Below are positions 15,906 through 25,508 of a DNA stretch of 64,000 nt, one piece after another. The position numbers and the translations under genes are program-made. The notes beneath the pieces were generated by a model. The model was given only the letters and a program-made list of their open reading frames with translations. It ran no database searches and was not told the DNA's origin. Source of the stretch: Kribbella jejuensis (GTDB lineage Bacteria; Actinomycetota; Actinomycetes; Propionibacteriales; Kribbellaceae). The DNA lies in contig NZ_VFMM01000003.1 in assembly GCF_006715085.1 (NCBI RefSeq), positions 186,001 through 250,000 on the forward strand, read 5' to 3'. Numbering within the stretch: position 1 is the first letter of the stretch; each line of letters opens with the position of its first letter.

Positions 15906-16415
15906 ATGGATCTGTCTCTCGCCGCCACCTACGACGCCTCTCCGGAGGAAGTCTTCGCGATGATCACCGATGTCACCTTCCAGGAGCAGGTGTTTCAGCA
16001 ACTGCGGGCGCAGTCGTACGCCGTGACGGTCGGGGACAAGGGCGACGACATCGCCGTGCAGGTGCACTGGCAGGTCGCGGAGGTGCCGGTGGTCGCGCGC
16101 CGCTTCGTCGGGCAGCGGCTCGAGCTCGCGCAGTCCAAGCTGTGGCATCGGGCAGGCGCGGACGGTACGCGCGAGGCGGATGTCGACGGTGGTGTGAACG
16201 GCGCACCTGGCGTCGCGGGGGCGTCGGTGAAGGTGTCCGGCAGGACCCGCATCATCCCGGTCGGCCGCGGAACCACGCAGGCGTTCGACCTGCGCATCAC
16301 CGCATCGGTCCCGGTCGTCCGCGGCACCCTGGAACAACTCGTCGCCGACGCCGTCCGAGCGCGCCTCGAGAACAAGTTCAAGGTCGCCGCCCGCTGGCTG
16401 TCCGGTTCCCTCTGA
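15906..16415 (+). CDS. DUF2505 domain protein (SRPBCC-like)
   Basis: A 169-residue protein of the actinobacterial DUF2505 family, beginning MDLSLAATYDASPEEVFAMITDVTFQ and ending in ADAVRARLENKFKVAARWL, the family's C-terminal helix. The fold is START-like with a hydrophobic cavity; the role is unknown. ATG 15906 matches the family N-terminus; ATG 15897 is possible. It stands alone between the divergent sigma gene and a convergent DUF4139 gene. Confidence 0.8.
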   Translation: MDLSLAATYDASPEEVFAMITDVTFQEQVFQQLRAQSYAVTVGDKGDDIAVQVHWQVAEVPVVARRFVGQRLELAQSKLWHRAGADGTREADVDGGVNGAPGVAGASVKVSGRTRIIPVGRGTTQAFDLRITASVPVVRGTLEQLVADAVRARLENKFKVAARWLSGSL

Positions 16416-16438
16416 CGACCCGAGGTACGGACAGCTGA

Positions 16439-18007
16439 CTACTCGCGCCAGCCCGTGAGGTCGACGGTCTTGCCGGTGTCGACGCGGAAGCCGAGCTTGA
16501 TCGTCGACTCGGCGCCGGGGGCGAGGTCGAGCTTCCAGGTGAGTACGCCGAGGTCGGTGGTCTCGGCCGGCTCCGGATCGGCGGTCACGGGTTTCACCGT
16601 GATCTCGTGGTCGCGGGCGACCGGGAGCTGGTCGAGGACCGTGATGCGGGCCTTGCGGGGCGTGTGATTCTCGATCTTGGTCTCGTACTCGACCTGCCGG
16701 CGGCGGGTCGACCCAAGCGTCGCCTTGGTCGCATCACGGCGTACCAGCTTGCGCTCGACGCGGATGCGGTCGTCGAGGCCGAGGGCCAGTTCGACGTCCT
16801 CGCCCGGTGCCCAGAGCGGAAGCGCGGCGGAGCCGACGAAGTCCGCGTCGTGGAAGACCGCGGCCTTTCCCGCGGGGAGCGTGTGGTCGGACGAGTTGAC
16901 CACAGTCGCGCGGAGATGGACGTCGGTGGACTGGACAGGCGCGGTGATGTAGTCGAGTTCGGCGTCGAGGTCGATCGCGGCGATGGTCGCCCGGTGGGTG
17001 GCGCCGTCGGCAGGTACGGCGACGGGCCGGGGCGGAGTGTAGGTCGCCGCCGTGACGCCCTGCTCGAGTGTCGCGGGAAGCGCCGCCAGCGGGGCCGACT
17101 GCTGCTCGACCCATCCGGCGGCGTCTGTGGTGACGGCCGCCATCCGCGACTCACGGCTGAAAGGCATGCCGCCCGGCGCCTGCGGCATGGGTGGGCGGGC
17201 GCGGTCGAGGTACCACGGGTCGAGCTCCGGGACCTTCGCCGTCACCGTCGGACGAGCCGTGGAGAGCGTCAGCTCGCACTCCGGCCAGTCCTCCCCGGTG
17301 TGCTGGGTGATCAACCCGTACCAGTTCAGCGTCAGCCGATCCCCGGTGAGCCGCACGTCGTACGAGCTCGTCCATCCCGCCAGCGGGACGACGTACGACA
17401 GCTCGATCTCCACGTCGGCGTCGGACTGCACCTCCAGCGCAACGGCTGCCGCCCGCCGATCCGGCGCCTTCTGCTCCCGGAGCTTCGCGAGCCGGCGCTC
17501 GACGGCGGCGAGCCGCTGATCCGCATCCCGTCGCTGCGCCACGAGCTCGCGGCGTGACGCCCGTACGGCGGACAGGCGGCCCGCGAGCGACTCGGTGAAC
17601 CCGCCCAACTCCGCATCCGACTCACCGGATGCGAGTGCCTTCGCGAAACTCCCGCCGGCCCGCTTCGCCAACTGCGCGAGAAACGTCTCCAACTGCGCCT
17701 GTACGTCGTCCGCATCGCCCACTGCCGCGACAGCGTCCTGCGCCTCGCCCCGCTGACGCTCCAGCTCGGCCACCGAAACGTCCGGCGCCTGCGCATGATG
17801 CCGCGTCAGCACGTCCACCCCGAGCACGGTCGCCCGCCCCCGCCCGGACACCCGCACACTGTCCTCGTCCAGCATCATGGACAGCGGCTCGACGTACACC
17901 GTCTGATCCCCACCCGGCACCGCAATCCGCCCCCGCCGGGTAACCCGCGCCCGATCCGGATACACGGTCACCGCAACGATAGGCGCCTCCACCACGAGTT
18001 CACTCAT
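16439..18007 (-). CDS. DUF4139 / mucoidy-inhibitor MuiA-like protein
   Basis: A 522-residue protein with the two-part layout of the MuiA family: an N-terminal DUF4140 domain (VVEAPIVAVTVYPDRARVTRRGRIAV), a coiled-coil hairpin (about 100-195, rich in Arg/Glu/Ala), then the large DUF4139 beta-rich domain beginning ELSYVVPLAGWTSSYDVRL. No signal peptide or membrane segment. Function is unknown despite the name. The ATG at 18007 matches the family start; no good ribosome site precedes it. It follows the LLM oxidoreductase by 34 bp and may be co-transcribed. Confidence 0.85.
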   Translation of the reverse strand: MSELVVEAPIVAVTVYPDRARVTRRGRIAVPGGDQTVYVEPLSMMLDEDSVRVSGRGRATVLGVDVLTRHHAQAPDVSVAELERQRGEAQDAVAAVGDADDVQAQLETFLAQLAKRAGGSFAKALASGESDAELGGFTESLAGRLSAVRASRRELVAQRRDADQRLAAVERRLAKLREQKAPDRRAAAVALEVQSDADVEIELSYVVPLAGWTSSYDVRLTGDRLTLNWYGLITQHTGEDWPECELTLSTARPTVTAKVPELDPWYLDRARPPMPQAPGGMPFSRESRMAAVTTDAAGWVEQQSAPLAALPATLEQGVTAATYTPPRPVAVPADGATHRATIAAIDLDAELDYITAPVQSTDVHLRATVVNSSDHTLPAGKAAVFHDADFVGSAALPLWAPGEDVELALGLDDRIRVERKLVRRDATKATLGSTRRRQVEYETKIENHTPRKARITVLDQLPVARDHEITVKPVTADPEPAETTDLGVLTWKLDLAPGAESTIKLGFRVDTGKTVDLTGWRE

Positions 18008-18041
18008 GCCGTCGAGGTTAGCCCCGCGCAGCGCAGAAACC

Positions 18042-18950
18042 CTACCCGGCAAGGAGTTTCAGCTGTTGGCGGTAGTCGGCGAGACCGTTGGCTGCGAGTC
18101 TGCAGACGAGGTGGCGGGCGCCGGCGTCGACGTACGTCTGCAGGTACTCCTCGACGTACGCCCGTGGTCCGGCGATGACCGCCTGGATTCGGCGTAGGTC
18201 CTCGAGCGGCATGCCGTAGTTCGTGCGGGCGTAGTTGGTGAGCCGCTCTTCGCCTTCGGCGAGGGTGTCGGTGATCGCGACGGTGACGAACAGGGCCGGG
18301 GTGACGGGGTTCTGGATCGCCTTCAGGCCGGTGGCGTAGTCGTCGGCGCTCGGTGGGTAGGGGAGCCAACCGTCGTACATCCGCGCGACGCGCTCGAGGG
18401 CCTTGGGGGTCGTGCCGCCGAGCCAGATCGGCGGGCCGCCGTCGGTGTGCGGGCGGATCGTCGGCGGTACGTCGTCCAGGTGCAGGAGCTCGCCGTGGAA
18501 CGTGACGGGTCCGTCGGCGGTCCACAGTTGCCGCCACAGTGCGACCGTCTCGTCCAGGCGGGCGAAGCGTCGCTCCCACGGAACCTCCGACCACTGATGC
18601 AGCGGTACGCCGAACCGTCCGGGGAAGCCTGCGCCGACACCGACCACCAGCCGCCCGCCGGACAGCAGGTCCAGTGAGGCGAGGCTGTGCGCCGCGTTCA
18701 CCGGACGCCGCGTCACCGGGATCAACGTCGCCGTACCGACCGTCACTCGCTCCGTCAACGCCGCGGCTGTGGTCAGGGCGCTGAGAGCTTCCACTCGTGG
18801 TGTCAGGAGCGAGTCGTTGGCCCAGACGGAGTCGTAGCCGAGTTCCTCCGCTTCGACGGCGATCCGCACCGCTTGCCTGGGATCGTCGCCGGGGCTCAGT
18901 TGCGCCTGTGTGGTCGGGAGCAGGACGCCGAGTTCTGCGTTCACATTCAT
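18042..18950 (-). CDS. LLM-class flavin/F420-dependent oxidoreductase
   Basis: A 302-residue luciferase-like monooxygenase fold (TIM barrel). Typical stretches are ELGVLLPTTQAQLSPGDDPRQAVRIAVEAEELGYDSVWANDSLL, GTATLIPVTRRPVNAAHSLASLDLLSGGRLVVGVGAGFP and PPIWLGGTTPKALERVARMYDGWLP. The SGGR-LVVGVGAG region resembles F420-dependent members common in actinomycetes, but FMN use cannot be excluded. The substrate is unknown. It heads a likely two-gene unit with the DUF4139 gene and diverges from a small membrane protein. Confidence 0.87.
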   Translation of the reverse strand: MNVNAELGVLLPTTQAQLSPGDDPRQAVRIAVEAEELGYDSVWANDSLLTPRVEALSALTTAAALTERVTVGTATLIPVTRRPVNAAHSLASLDLLSGGRLVVGVGAGFPGRFGVPLHQWSEVPWERRFARLDETVALWRQLWTADGPVTFHGELLHLDDVPPTIRPHTDGGPPIWLGGTTPKALERVARMYDGWLPYPPSADDYATGLKAIQNPVTPALFVTVAITDTLAEGEERLTNYARTNYGMPLEDLRRIQAVIAGPRAYVEEYLQTYVDAGARHLVCRLAANGLADYRQQLKLLAG

Positions 18951-19032
18951 ACGCCTGATGGTCCCGGCGGGCTGGGCGGCCCAACAATTCCCGCGGAGGA
19001 ATACTGTCGGTGGACGTCCTCATACTGGAGAC

Positions 19033-19302
19033 ATGAAGACGCTCGAGCGGTGGATCGTCGGGCTGCTGACCACGTTCGTGTTGCTCGTCACGGCCGTTGC
19101 TGTCGGCGGGACGGCGCGTGCTTGGGCGATGCAGAGCCCGCCGCCCGCGCCGGCTACGCAGACGGATGTCGCCGCCTCGCAGCCGTCGGGTAGTACGGCG
19201 CTCGTCACGATCCTGATCATCGCCATCTGGCTCGCCTGGTGCGTCGTGTTGCTGGCCAGTGTGAAGGGCGGCCGTTTCCTCATCAGGCGCGTGGCTCGTT
19301 AG
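19033..19302 (+). CDS. Small membrane protein of unknown function
   Basis: An 89-residue protein with two hydrophobic helices (about 9-30 and 56-78) separated by a Pro/Ala/Gln/Ser-rich loop and ending in a basic tail (RFLIRRVAR). No family is recognised. ATG 19033 follows a GGAG. It sits between the LLM gene (divergent) and the LacI gene, whose first candidate operator overlaps its last codons. Confidence 0.65.
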   Translation: MKTLERWIVGLLTTFVLLVTAVAVGGTARAWAMQSPPPAPATQTDVAASQPSGSTALVTILIIAIWLAWCVVLLASVKGGRFLIRRVAR

Positions 19303-19384
19303 CGTTAAAACTCCCTGGCAGGTCTGAGCCCTTGACGCGGCAGCTTGCGGCTCAGTAGCTTGCAGCCAATCCTTTTAACGTTAA
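19299..19384 (+). promoter_or_regulatory. LacI-regulated promoter with two operator-like sites
   Basis: TTAACGTTAA, a perfect 10-bp palindrome, is at 19375-19384, 19 bp before the LacI start; a near copy TTAGCGTTAA is at 19299-19308, centres 76 bp apart. Between them a promoter can be drawn: TTGACG at 19332-19337 and TAGCTT at 19356-19361 with an 18-bp spacer. The CG-centred palindrome is typical of LacI-family operators and two sites would allow looping. Autoregulation of the lacI-glycosidase unit is inferred. Confidence 0.65.
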
Positions 19385-19403
19385 TATCCCAGGAGCCGCG
19401 CAG

Positions 19404-20465
19404 ATGGAGCACAGCAGCCGTGGGCCGGTGCCGCATGGGCATGTGACGCTGGTGCAGGTCGCGCAGCGGGCGGGGGTCTCGGCGCAGTCGGTGTCCAACG
19501 CGCTGAACAACCCCGACCGGGTCGCGCCGGAGACCCGGAAGCGGATCCTGGCCGCGGTCGAGGAGCTCGGGTACGAGCCGAACCTGTCGGCCCGGGCGCT
19601 GCGGAACCGCAGCTCGTCGCTGATCGCGTTCAAGATGCGGCCGGCCCGCCCGGACAAGGCGTCGATGCTGATGGACGACTTCCTGTACGTGCTGAACGCG
19701 TCCGCGGTCGAGGCCGGGTACCACCTGATCCTGTGCCACGCCGAGGGCGGCCAGGCCGGTGAGATCAAGGCGTACCGCGACCTGCTGAAGAAGACCTCGA
19801 TCGACGCGTTCATCCTGGCCGAGACGCACCGCAACGACGACCGGGTGGCCGCGCTGCGCTCGTGGGGCGTGCCGTTCGCGGCGTTCGGACGGTCCTGGGA
19901 CGGCGACGACGAGATGGCCTGGGTCGACGTCGACGGCCGCGCCGGGACTCGCGCCGCGACCGCGCACGTCGCCGCGCAAGGGCACACCCGGATCGGCCAT
20001 ATCGGCTGGCCCGACGATTCCGAACTCGGCCAGGACCGTCGCGAAGGCTGGCTCGACGCCTGCCGCGCACGGAACCTCGACACCGACCTGCAGGCCGCCG
20101 TCGTCGACTCGCTCGAGAACGGCCGCCAGGCCGCCCATCACCTGCTCGACGCGGCCCGCCCCGCCACGGCGCTCGTCTGCGCCTCCGACACCCTCGCGCT
20201 CGGCGTCATGCGCGCCCTGCACGAACGCGGCCTGCGCCCGGGCGTCGACGTCGCGATCACCGGGTACGACGACTCGCCGACCGCCGCCCTGGTGAGTCCG
20301 GGGCTGACCACCCTGCGGCAGCCGATCGACGAGGTCGGACGGCAACTGATCCAGGCTGTCGACAACCTGATGGCCGGCGACCCGCGGCCACCGCACCACG
20401 TCCTGCTCGAACCCGAACTGATCGTCCGCGACTCCAGCCTGCCAGGCCGAAGGGACACAAGATGA
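19404..20465 (+). CDS. LacI-family transcriptional regulator
   Basis: A 353-residue regulator. The HTH is VTLVQVAQRAGVSAQSVSNALNNPDRVAPETRKRILAAVEELGYEPNLSARALR, with the hinge helix after it, followed by a periplasmic-binding-protein-like sugar-sensing domain (TALVCASDTLALGVMRAL; ITGYDDSPTAALVSPGLTTLRQP). Its stop overlaps the start of the secreted glycosidase-like gene by ATGA, so repressor and target are translationally coupled; the effector is presumably a product of that enzyme. Confidence 0.93.
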   Translation: MEHSSRGPVPHGHVTLVQVAQRAGVSAQSVSNALNNPDRVAPETRKRILAAVEELGYEPNLSARALRNRSSSLIAFKMRPARPDKASMLMDDFLYVLNASAVEAGYHLILCHAEGGQAGEIKAYRDLLKKTSIDAFILAETHRNDDRVAALRSWGVPFAAFGRSWDGDDEMAWVDVDGRAGTRAATAHVAAQGHTRIGHIGWPDDSELGQDRREGWLDACRARNLDTDLQAAVVDSLENGRQAAHHLLDAARPATALVCASDTLALGVMRALHERGLRPGVDVAITGYDDSPTAALVSPGLTTLRQPIDEVGRQLIQAVDNLMAGDPRPPHHVLLEPELIVRDSSLPGRRDTR

Positions 20466-23400
20466 GGCACCGCACCAGATTGCTCTCGGCACTGACCGCC
20501 GGGGCGCTCGTGGTCACCGCACTGATTTCCGCACCCTCGGCGCCGGCTGCACCGTCAGCGGCCGCGCCGGCCGACCCGTTCGTTGTGAACGTCGAGAACC
20601 TCCCGAGTGGTCGGGGAGCGGCCGGTGCGATGGACCTCCCGTCGTACGGCGACCTGGACTGGGTACACCTGACCGGTACGTCGATCGACCGGAAGGACGG
20701 CGTACCGACGCTGACGGTCGACGACCTGAATCCGGCCGGCGGTCGTACGACGCTCGACGACAGCCCGGTGTCGTTCGGGTGGAACGGGCAAACCGGTGTG
20801 ACGACGGGCGGTGTCTTCAACTACGACACCACCACCGTCGGCGACGCGACCGCCCACGACGCCGGGTACCGGATCACCGTGCCGGCCGCGGACTCGCCAC
20901 GACGCCTGGTCTTCGTGGGTGGGATCTGGCAGGCGACCGGCTCCGTAACGGTTGCTGGGAGCAACAGTAGCTACAGCGTGCCGATCAACGCCGGCGGGAC
21001 GGCCGCGGTGAAGCGGTACACGGTGACGATCCGGCCGGGACAGGGTGTCGTCGTGACGGGCCGGTTCGCGACCAAGCTCCAAGCCGCCGGCAACCTCTCG
21101 TTGTCTGCCGTCGGATTGTCGACGATCTCCGGATTCTCCGCGACCGGCGCACCGGTCGCGATGAACCTGACCGCGGACGGTACGTCGGACTGGCTGCACC
21201 TCGACGGCTCGACGATCAACCGGCGCGCGGGCGTACCGGATTCAACGCCGCGACTCGCGGTCACGGATCGGCAGACCGGTGGCACGATCGGCGCGCAGAA
21301 CGACAACGCGGTCACCTACTCGTGGACGAACGGGACACCGACCGCGTCGCAGGCGGGTACGCGCCACGGAGGCATCTTCTTCGCCGACGGTGCCGCCACC
21401 GGCGTCGACCTGACCGATCCGTACGGCTACGACCTGGCGGTGCCTGCGGCCGCGGAGCCGCGGACACTGCGATTCGTGAGTGGCGTCTGGCGGTCCGCGG
21501 CGAAGATCTCGGTCTACCTGAACGGTTCGTCGACTCCGACGTACGTGAACACCGACCTCGTGAGCTCGGATCCGTCCGTGACCAAGGTGTTCTCGCTCGA
21601 CCTCGCGGCCGGAGACTCGGCGCGGATCAGTGCGCAGCTCACTCGCAAGACGGATGCCTCCGGCAACGTTACGCTCGCGGGCGTCACGCTGGCCGGAACA
21701 TCGGCGGACGGCTATCGGCAGCTGATTCAGAACGTACTCGACGAGGCCGCGACGGCTGACGTCTATGCGGCCAGCGAATCCGCGCAACGTCAACTGGACA
21801 ACGAGGTCGTGGCCGCTCGCGCTGCACTGGACAGTTCGGACCAGTTGGGGCTCGCGTACCTGCTGTTGAAGGCGGCGTACGACGAGGCGCTCTCGTCGGC
21901 GGCGAACGCGCAGTACACCTACGTCACCAACCCCGGGCTGACCTCGTCGTTCGGCTGGGAGGGCGACCTGAACGCGCCGATCGCGTTCATCGACGGGAGC
22001 TACCGGCTGCGCAGCCGGGGCGACGCGATGATCACCTTCGGTGTACCGAACATCCCCGGGAAGATCAAGTGGTACAACGCCGAGGGGTACCTGCCGGCCT
22101 TCGTCAGCGAGTACGCGAAGGAAGGCCTGCAGCTCAAGGTCGAGAACTTCGCCGACCTGGCCGTTGTCGGCGGCAACCGCTTCGAGATCGCGTACTCCCG
22201 GATGACGGTCACCAACACCACAACCTCAGCGGCGAAACTCCCGCGGGCGTCGAACCTGCTCACGCCGTTGAACGACGCCGGTACGACGGTCGGCGCCGGG
22301 CAGACCGTCGTCCGCGACTATGCCGTCGCGGCGGACCGGTTCGACGGGACGTACGACTGGCCGACCGCAGACCAGCTCCAGCAGCTCGGCGGGTTCGACC
22401 ACCACTACCAGCACATGCGGAAGTACTGGAACGACCGGCTGTCGGCGATCGCGACCATCACGAATCTGCCCGACAAGCGGCTGATCAACGCGTACAAGGC
22501 GGGCTTCATCTACACGCTGATCATTCGCGACGACATCAACGGCACGAAGGAACTGCACGTCGGTGAGAACGGGTACGACGAGATGTTCGACCACGACACG
22601 ATCGGCATCGTGTCGACCCTGCTCACCATCGGCGACTTCACCTATGCCAAGGACTACCTGACGTCGTTGCCGGCCCAGCTGCAGTACGACGACGCGAAGT
22701 GGAAGTACTCCTGGCCGTACGCGCTCTACCTGCAGCGCACAGGCGACAAGGACTTCATCCGCGAACGGTTCGAGACGATCAAGAAGAACACGCACACGAT
22801 CGAGACCGACCGGATCGACAACGGTAAGGGCATCATCAAGGCCACCAACGCGATCGACTCACACGGGTACTGGACGATCGACAACTGGGCCGCGCTGACC
22901 GGGCTGACGACGTACCGCTACCTGGCCACCGCCCTGGGCGAGACCGGCGAGGCCGCGTGGGCGAAGGCGCAGTACGACGATCTGCTCAAGGTGGCGACCG
23001 CCCGGATCGATCAGACGATGCAGCAGTACAACCTGGACTACCTGCCGATCTCGATGGTCGAGCCGAACGAGACCGGTCCGCGGCAGGACCCGCGGGACGC
23101 GAACTGGGCGTCGATGTTCCTGTTCGGCCGGTGGGCCTGGGACGGGTACCTGTTCGGCGCGGAGCAGACCGGGACGATGTTCACCAAGATCGACGACACG
23201 TACACGCACGGATTCGAGCGGCGGGCCGCGATCTCGGACACCATCTACAACTTCGGCGGCTATCCGCACGGGTACTTCTCGAGCGCGTACAACGCCGGCT
23301 ACGGGAGCGCGGCGCTCCGAGGTGAGCGGTACCGCGACCTCGGGATCAAGGCGTACCAGTTCATGATCGACAAGAGCATGAGCGGGCCGTTCGGCTGGTG

Positions 23401-23842
23401 GGAAGGTGTCGACTACCCGAGTGCGACGTCGCCGTGGAACATCGACCACGCGGCCGGTGGCGGTGGGTCGAACCAGCACATGTGGGGCCAGTCGACCGCG
23501 ACCAAGGTGCTGTTCGACTCACTGATCGCGGAGAAGTCCGACGGTACGGTGATCGTCGGGCGCGGGGTGCCGGACGAGTGGCTGCGCGGGAACGGCCAGA
23601 AGATTGCCCTGAACAATTACCCGGTCAGCGGCGGCCGGCTCGGCTACGAACTGTCCGTTGCCGGCAAGACGATCACCATCCGGTTCACCGGCAAGACACC
23701 GCCGTCCAGCATCGAGCTCCCGGGCCTGCGCGACAACATCGCGAACGTCTCGGTGAAGTCGGCGGTCGACAACCCCGCCGGCACCATCCAGCTACCACGA
23801 GGGACCACCCGCGTGACGATCGTCCTGCGGCACACCCTCTAG
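20462..23842 (+). CDS. Large secreted glycosidase-like protein with duplicated N-terminal domain
   Basis: A 1126-residue protein with a Sec signal peptide (to about residue 35). Two homologous beta-rich domains of about 150-190 residues follow: the first contains DLDWVHLTGTSIDRKDGVP and VSFGWNGQTG, the second SDWLHLDGSTINRRAGVP and VTYSWTNG. A helical linker precedes a C-terminal region (about 510-1126) with repeated Trp/Tyr/Asp-rich helices resembling an (alpha/alpha)6-barrel glycosidase such as the GH15/GH78 clans, ending in a beta domain. Candidate acids lie in DEMFDHDTIG and WWEGVDYP. I cannot place it in a named GH family. Linkage to LacI supports a carbohydrate substrate outside the cell. 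Confidence 0.75.
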   Translation: MRHRTRLLSALTAGALVVTALISAPSAPAAPSAAAPADPFVVNVENLPSGRGAAGAMDLPSYGDLDWVHLTGTSIDRKDGVPTLTVDDLNPAGGRTTLDDSPVSFGWNGQTGVTTGGVFNYDTTTVGDATAHDAGYRITVPAADSPRRLVFVGGIWQATGSVTVAGSNSSYSVPINAGGTAAVKRYTVTIRPGQGVVVTGRFATKLQAAGNLSLSAVGLSTISGFSATGAPVAMNLTADGTSDWLHLDGSTINRRAGVPDSTPRLAVTDRQTGGTIGAQNDNAVTYSWTNGTPTASQAGTRHGGIFFADGAATGVDLTDPYGYDLAVPAAAEPRTLRFVSGVWRSAAKISVYLNGSSTPTYVNTDLVSSDPSVTKVFSLDLAAGDSARISAQLTRKTDASGNVTLAGVTLAGTSADGYRQLIQNVLDEAATADVYAASESAQRQLDNEVVAARAALDSSDQLGLAYLLLKAAYDEALSSAANAQYTYVTNPGLTSSFGWEGDLNAPIAFIDGSYRLRSRGDAMITFGVPNIPGKIKWYNAEGYLPAFVSEYAKEGLQLKVENFADLAVVGGNRFEIAYSRMTVTNTTTSAAKLPRASNLLTPLNDAGTTVGAGQTVVRDYAVAADRFDGTYDWPTADQLQQLGGFDHHYQHMRKYWNDRLSAIATITNLPDKRLINAYKAGFIYTLIIRDDINGTKELHVGENGYDEMFDHDTIGIVSTLLTIGDFTYAKDYLTSLPAQLQYDDAKWKYSWPYALYLQRTGDKDFIRERFETIKKNTHTIETDRIDNGKGIIKATNAIDSHGYWTIDNWAALTGLTTYRYLATALGETGEAAWAKAQYDDLLKVATARIDQTMQQYNLDYLPISMVEPNETGPRQDPRDANWASMFLFGRWAWDGYLFGAEQTGTMFTKIDDTYTHGFERRAAISDTIYNFGGYPHGYFSSAYNAGYGSAALRGERYRDLGIKAYQFMIDKSMSGPFGWWEGVDYPSATSPWNIDHAAGGGGSNQHMWGQSTATKVLFDSLIAEKSDGTVIVGRGVPDEWLRGNGQKIALNNYPVSGGRLGYELSVAGKTITIRFTGKTPPSSIELPGLRDNIANVSVKSAVDNPAGTIQLPRGTTRVTIVLRHTL

Positions 23843-23848
23843 CGGCGG

Positions 23849-25453
23849 CTAGTCGACGACTGCCTCGTCGGCCTGGTTCGCGACTGGTGCTCCCGCCCGT
23901 TTGCGCGGGAGCATCAGTGCGGGGATCAGCGTCAGCAGGACGAGCGACCAGGCGACCCAATAGGTGTGCGCGAACGACGACGCCGCGTCGACCAGACCAC
24001 GTCCGACCGCGGCCGGGTCGAGGTGGAGTTGGGCCACGTTCTCCGGACGGGTGTTGGTGAGGATCGCGGCCTGGGTCTCGCGCAGCCCGCCGCTCAGGCC
24101 GGGGATGTTCTGCGTCCCCGGGATCACCGGCGAGTTGTTCAGGTGGTTGGTGAGGATCACCGACATCGTCGCGACACCGCACGAGGACGCGATCTGCTGG
24201 CTGATGTTCAGCAACGTCGAACCGCGGGCGACCTGTGCCCCGGACAGCGTCCGCAGCGCCGACGTGAACAGCGGCATCATCGTCCCGCCCATCCCGAGCC
24301 CCATCACCACCAGCATCACGATGATCACGCCGTACGACGTGGTCGAGCTGATCTGGGTGAGACCGAACATGCCGATCACGATCAGCGCGATCCCGAACGG
24401 CACGATCCGCCCGACCGGCACCTTGTCGACCAGCCGGCCGGCGATCGGCATCGTGAGCATCGCGCCGAGACCCTGCGGTGCGACCAGCAGGCCGGCGTGC
24501 AGCGTGGACTCGCCGCGAATCTGCTGGAAGTACGTCGGGACGAGCAGCAGGCCGCCGAAGAACGCCGCCGCGAACAGGAACATCGTGATGATCGAGATGG
24601 TCAGGTTGCGGTCGCGGAACAGCCGCAGGTCGAGCAGCGGATGCTCCGGCCGGAACGAGTGCAGGACGAACGCACCCATCAGTACGACGCCGATCAGCAT
24701 CGAGACCCAGACCCGCGGCGCGCCGAAGTCACCGCCCTTGGCCGGCAGCGACGACACCCCGAACAGGAACAGCGCCAGCCCCGGCGACATCAGCACGACA
24801 CCGAGGAAGTCGAACGATTCCGAGCGGTGCGGATGATCGCGTTCGAGCGCGAACCAGGCGTAGACCAGCGCGATCGCGCCGAGCGGCACGTTGATCAGGA
24901 AGATCCAGTGCCAGCTCGCCACCTGGATCAGCCAGCCGCCGAGGATCGGGCCCAGGATCGGGCCGAGCAGCATCGGGACGCCGAGGATCGCCATCAGCCG
25001 GCCCATCCGGTGCGGACCGGCCGCCCGGGTCATGATCGTCATCCCGAGCGGCATCAGCATGCCGCCGCCGAGGCCCTGCAGCACCCGGAAGCTGATCAGC
25101 ATGTTGATGCTGTTCGCGGTCGCGCAGAGCGCCGACCCGGCGGTGAACAGGAAGATCGCGGTCATGTACAACCGCTTGGTGCCGAACCGGTCCGCCGCCC
25201 AGCCGGTCAGCGGGATCACCGTCGCCAGCGCCAGCGTGTACGCCGTGACGGTCCAGGCGACGGTGGAGTACGGCACCGGACTCTGCGGCGTACCGAACTC
25301 GTCCTGGAACGTCGGCAGCGCGACGTTGACGACGGTGATGTCGAGGATCGACATGATGGCCCCGAGCACCACCACACCGGCGATCTTCAGCACGGCCGCG
25401 TCGATGTTGTCGGGATACTCGGGACTGCCGGGCTGCGTGGCGGACTGGCTCAT
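23849..25453 (-). CDS. DHA2-family (EmrB/QacA) MFS drug exporter
   Basis: A 534-residue, 14-helix proton antiporter. Helix 1 contains LDITVVNVALP, typical of DHA2 members; the motif-A loop GWAADRFGTKR and antiporter motif C GPILGPILGGWLI are present. It expels hydrophobic drugs or metabolites. The ATG at 25453 has GAGGGGGGA just upstream and is preferred to the longer frame. It converges on the glycosidase-like gene with 6 bp between stops and follows the ligase gene on the same strand by 55 bp. Confidence 0.92.
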   Translation of the reverse strand: MSQSATQPGSPEYPDNIDAAVLKIAGVVVLGAIMSILDITVVNVALPTFQDEFGTPQSPVPYSTVAWTVTAYTLALATVIPLTGWAADRFGTKRLYMTAIFLFTAGSALCATANSINMLISFRVLQGLGGGMLMPLGMTIMTRAAGPHRMGRLMAILGVPMLLGPILGPILGGWLIQVASWHWIFLINVPLGAIALVYAWFALERDHPHRSESFDFLGVVLMSPGLALFLFGVSSLPAKGGDFGAPRVWVSMLIGVVLMGAFVLHSFRPEHPLLDLRLFRDRNLTISIITMFLFAAAFFGGLLLVPTYFQQIRGESTLHAGLLVAPQGLGAMLTMPIAGRLVDKVPVGRIVPFGIALIVIGMFGLTQISSTTSYGVIIVMLVVMGLGMGGTMMPLFTSALRTLSGAQVARGSTLLNISQQIASSCGVATMSVILTNHLNNSPVIPGTQNIPGLSGGLRETQAAILTNTRPENVAQLHLDPAAVGRGLVDAASSFAHTYWVAWSLVLLTLIPALMLPRKRAGAPVANQADEAVVD

Positions 25454-25508
25454 GATCGGTCCCCCCTCGGGCACGCTTCACGTTTGAGCAGAGCCTACGC
25501 CCTCGTTC

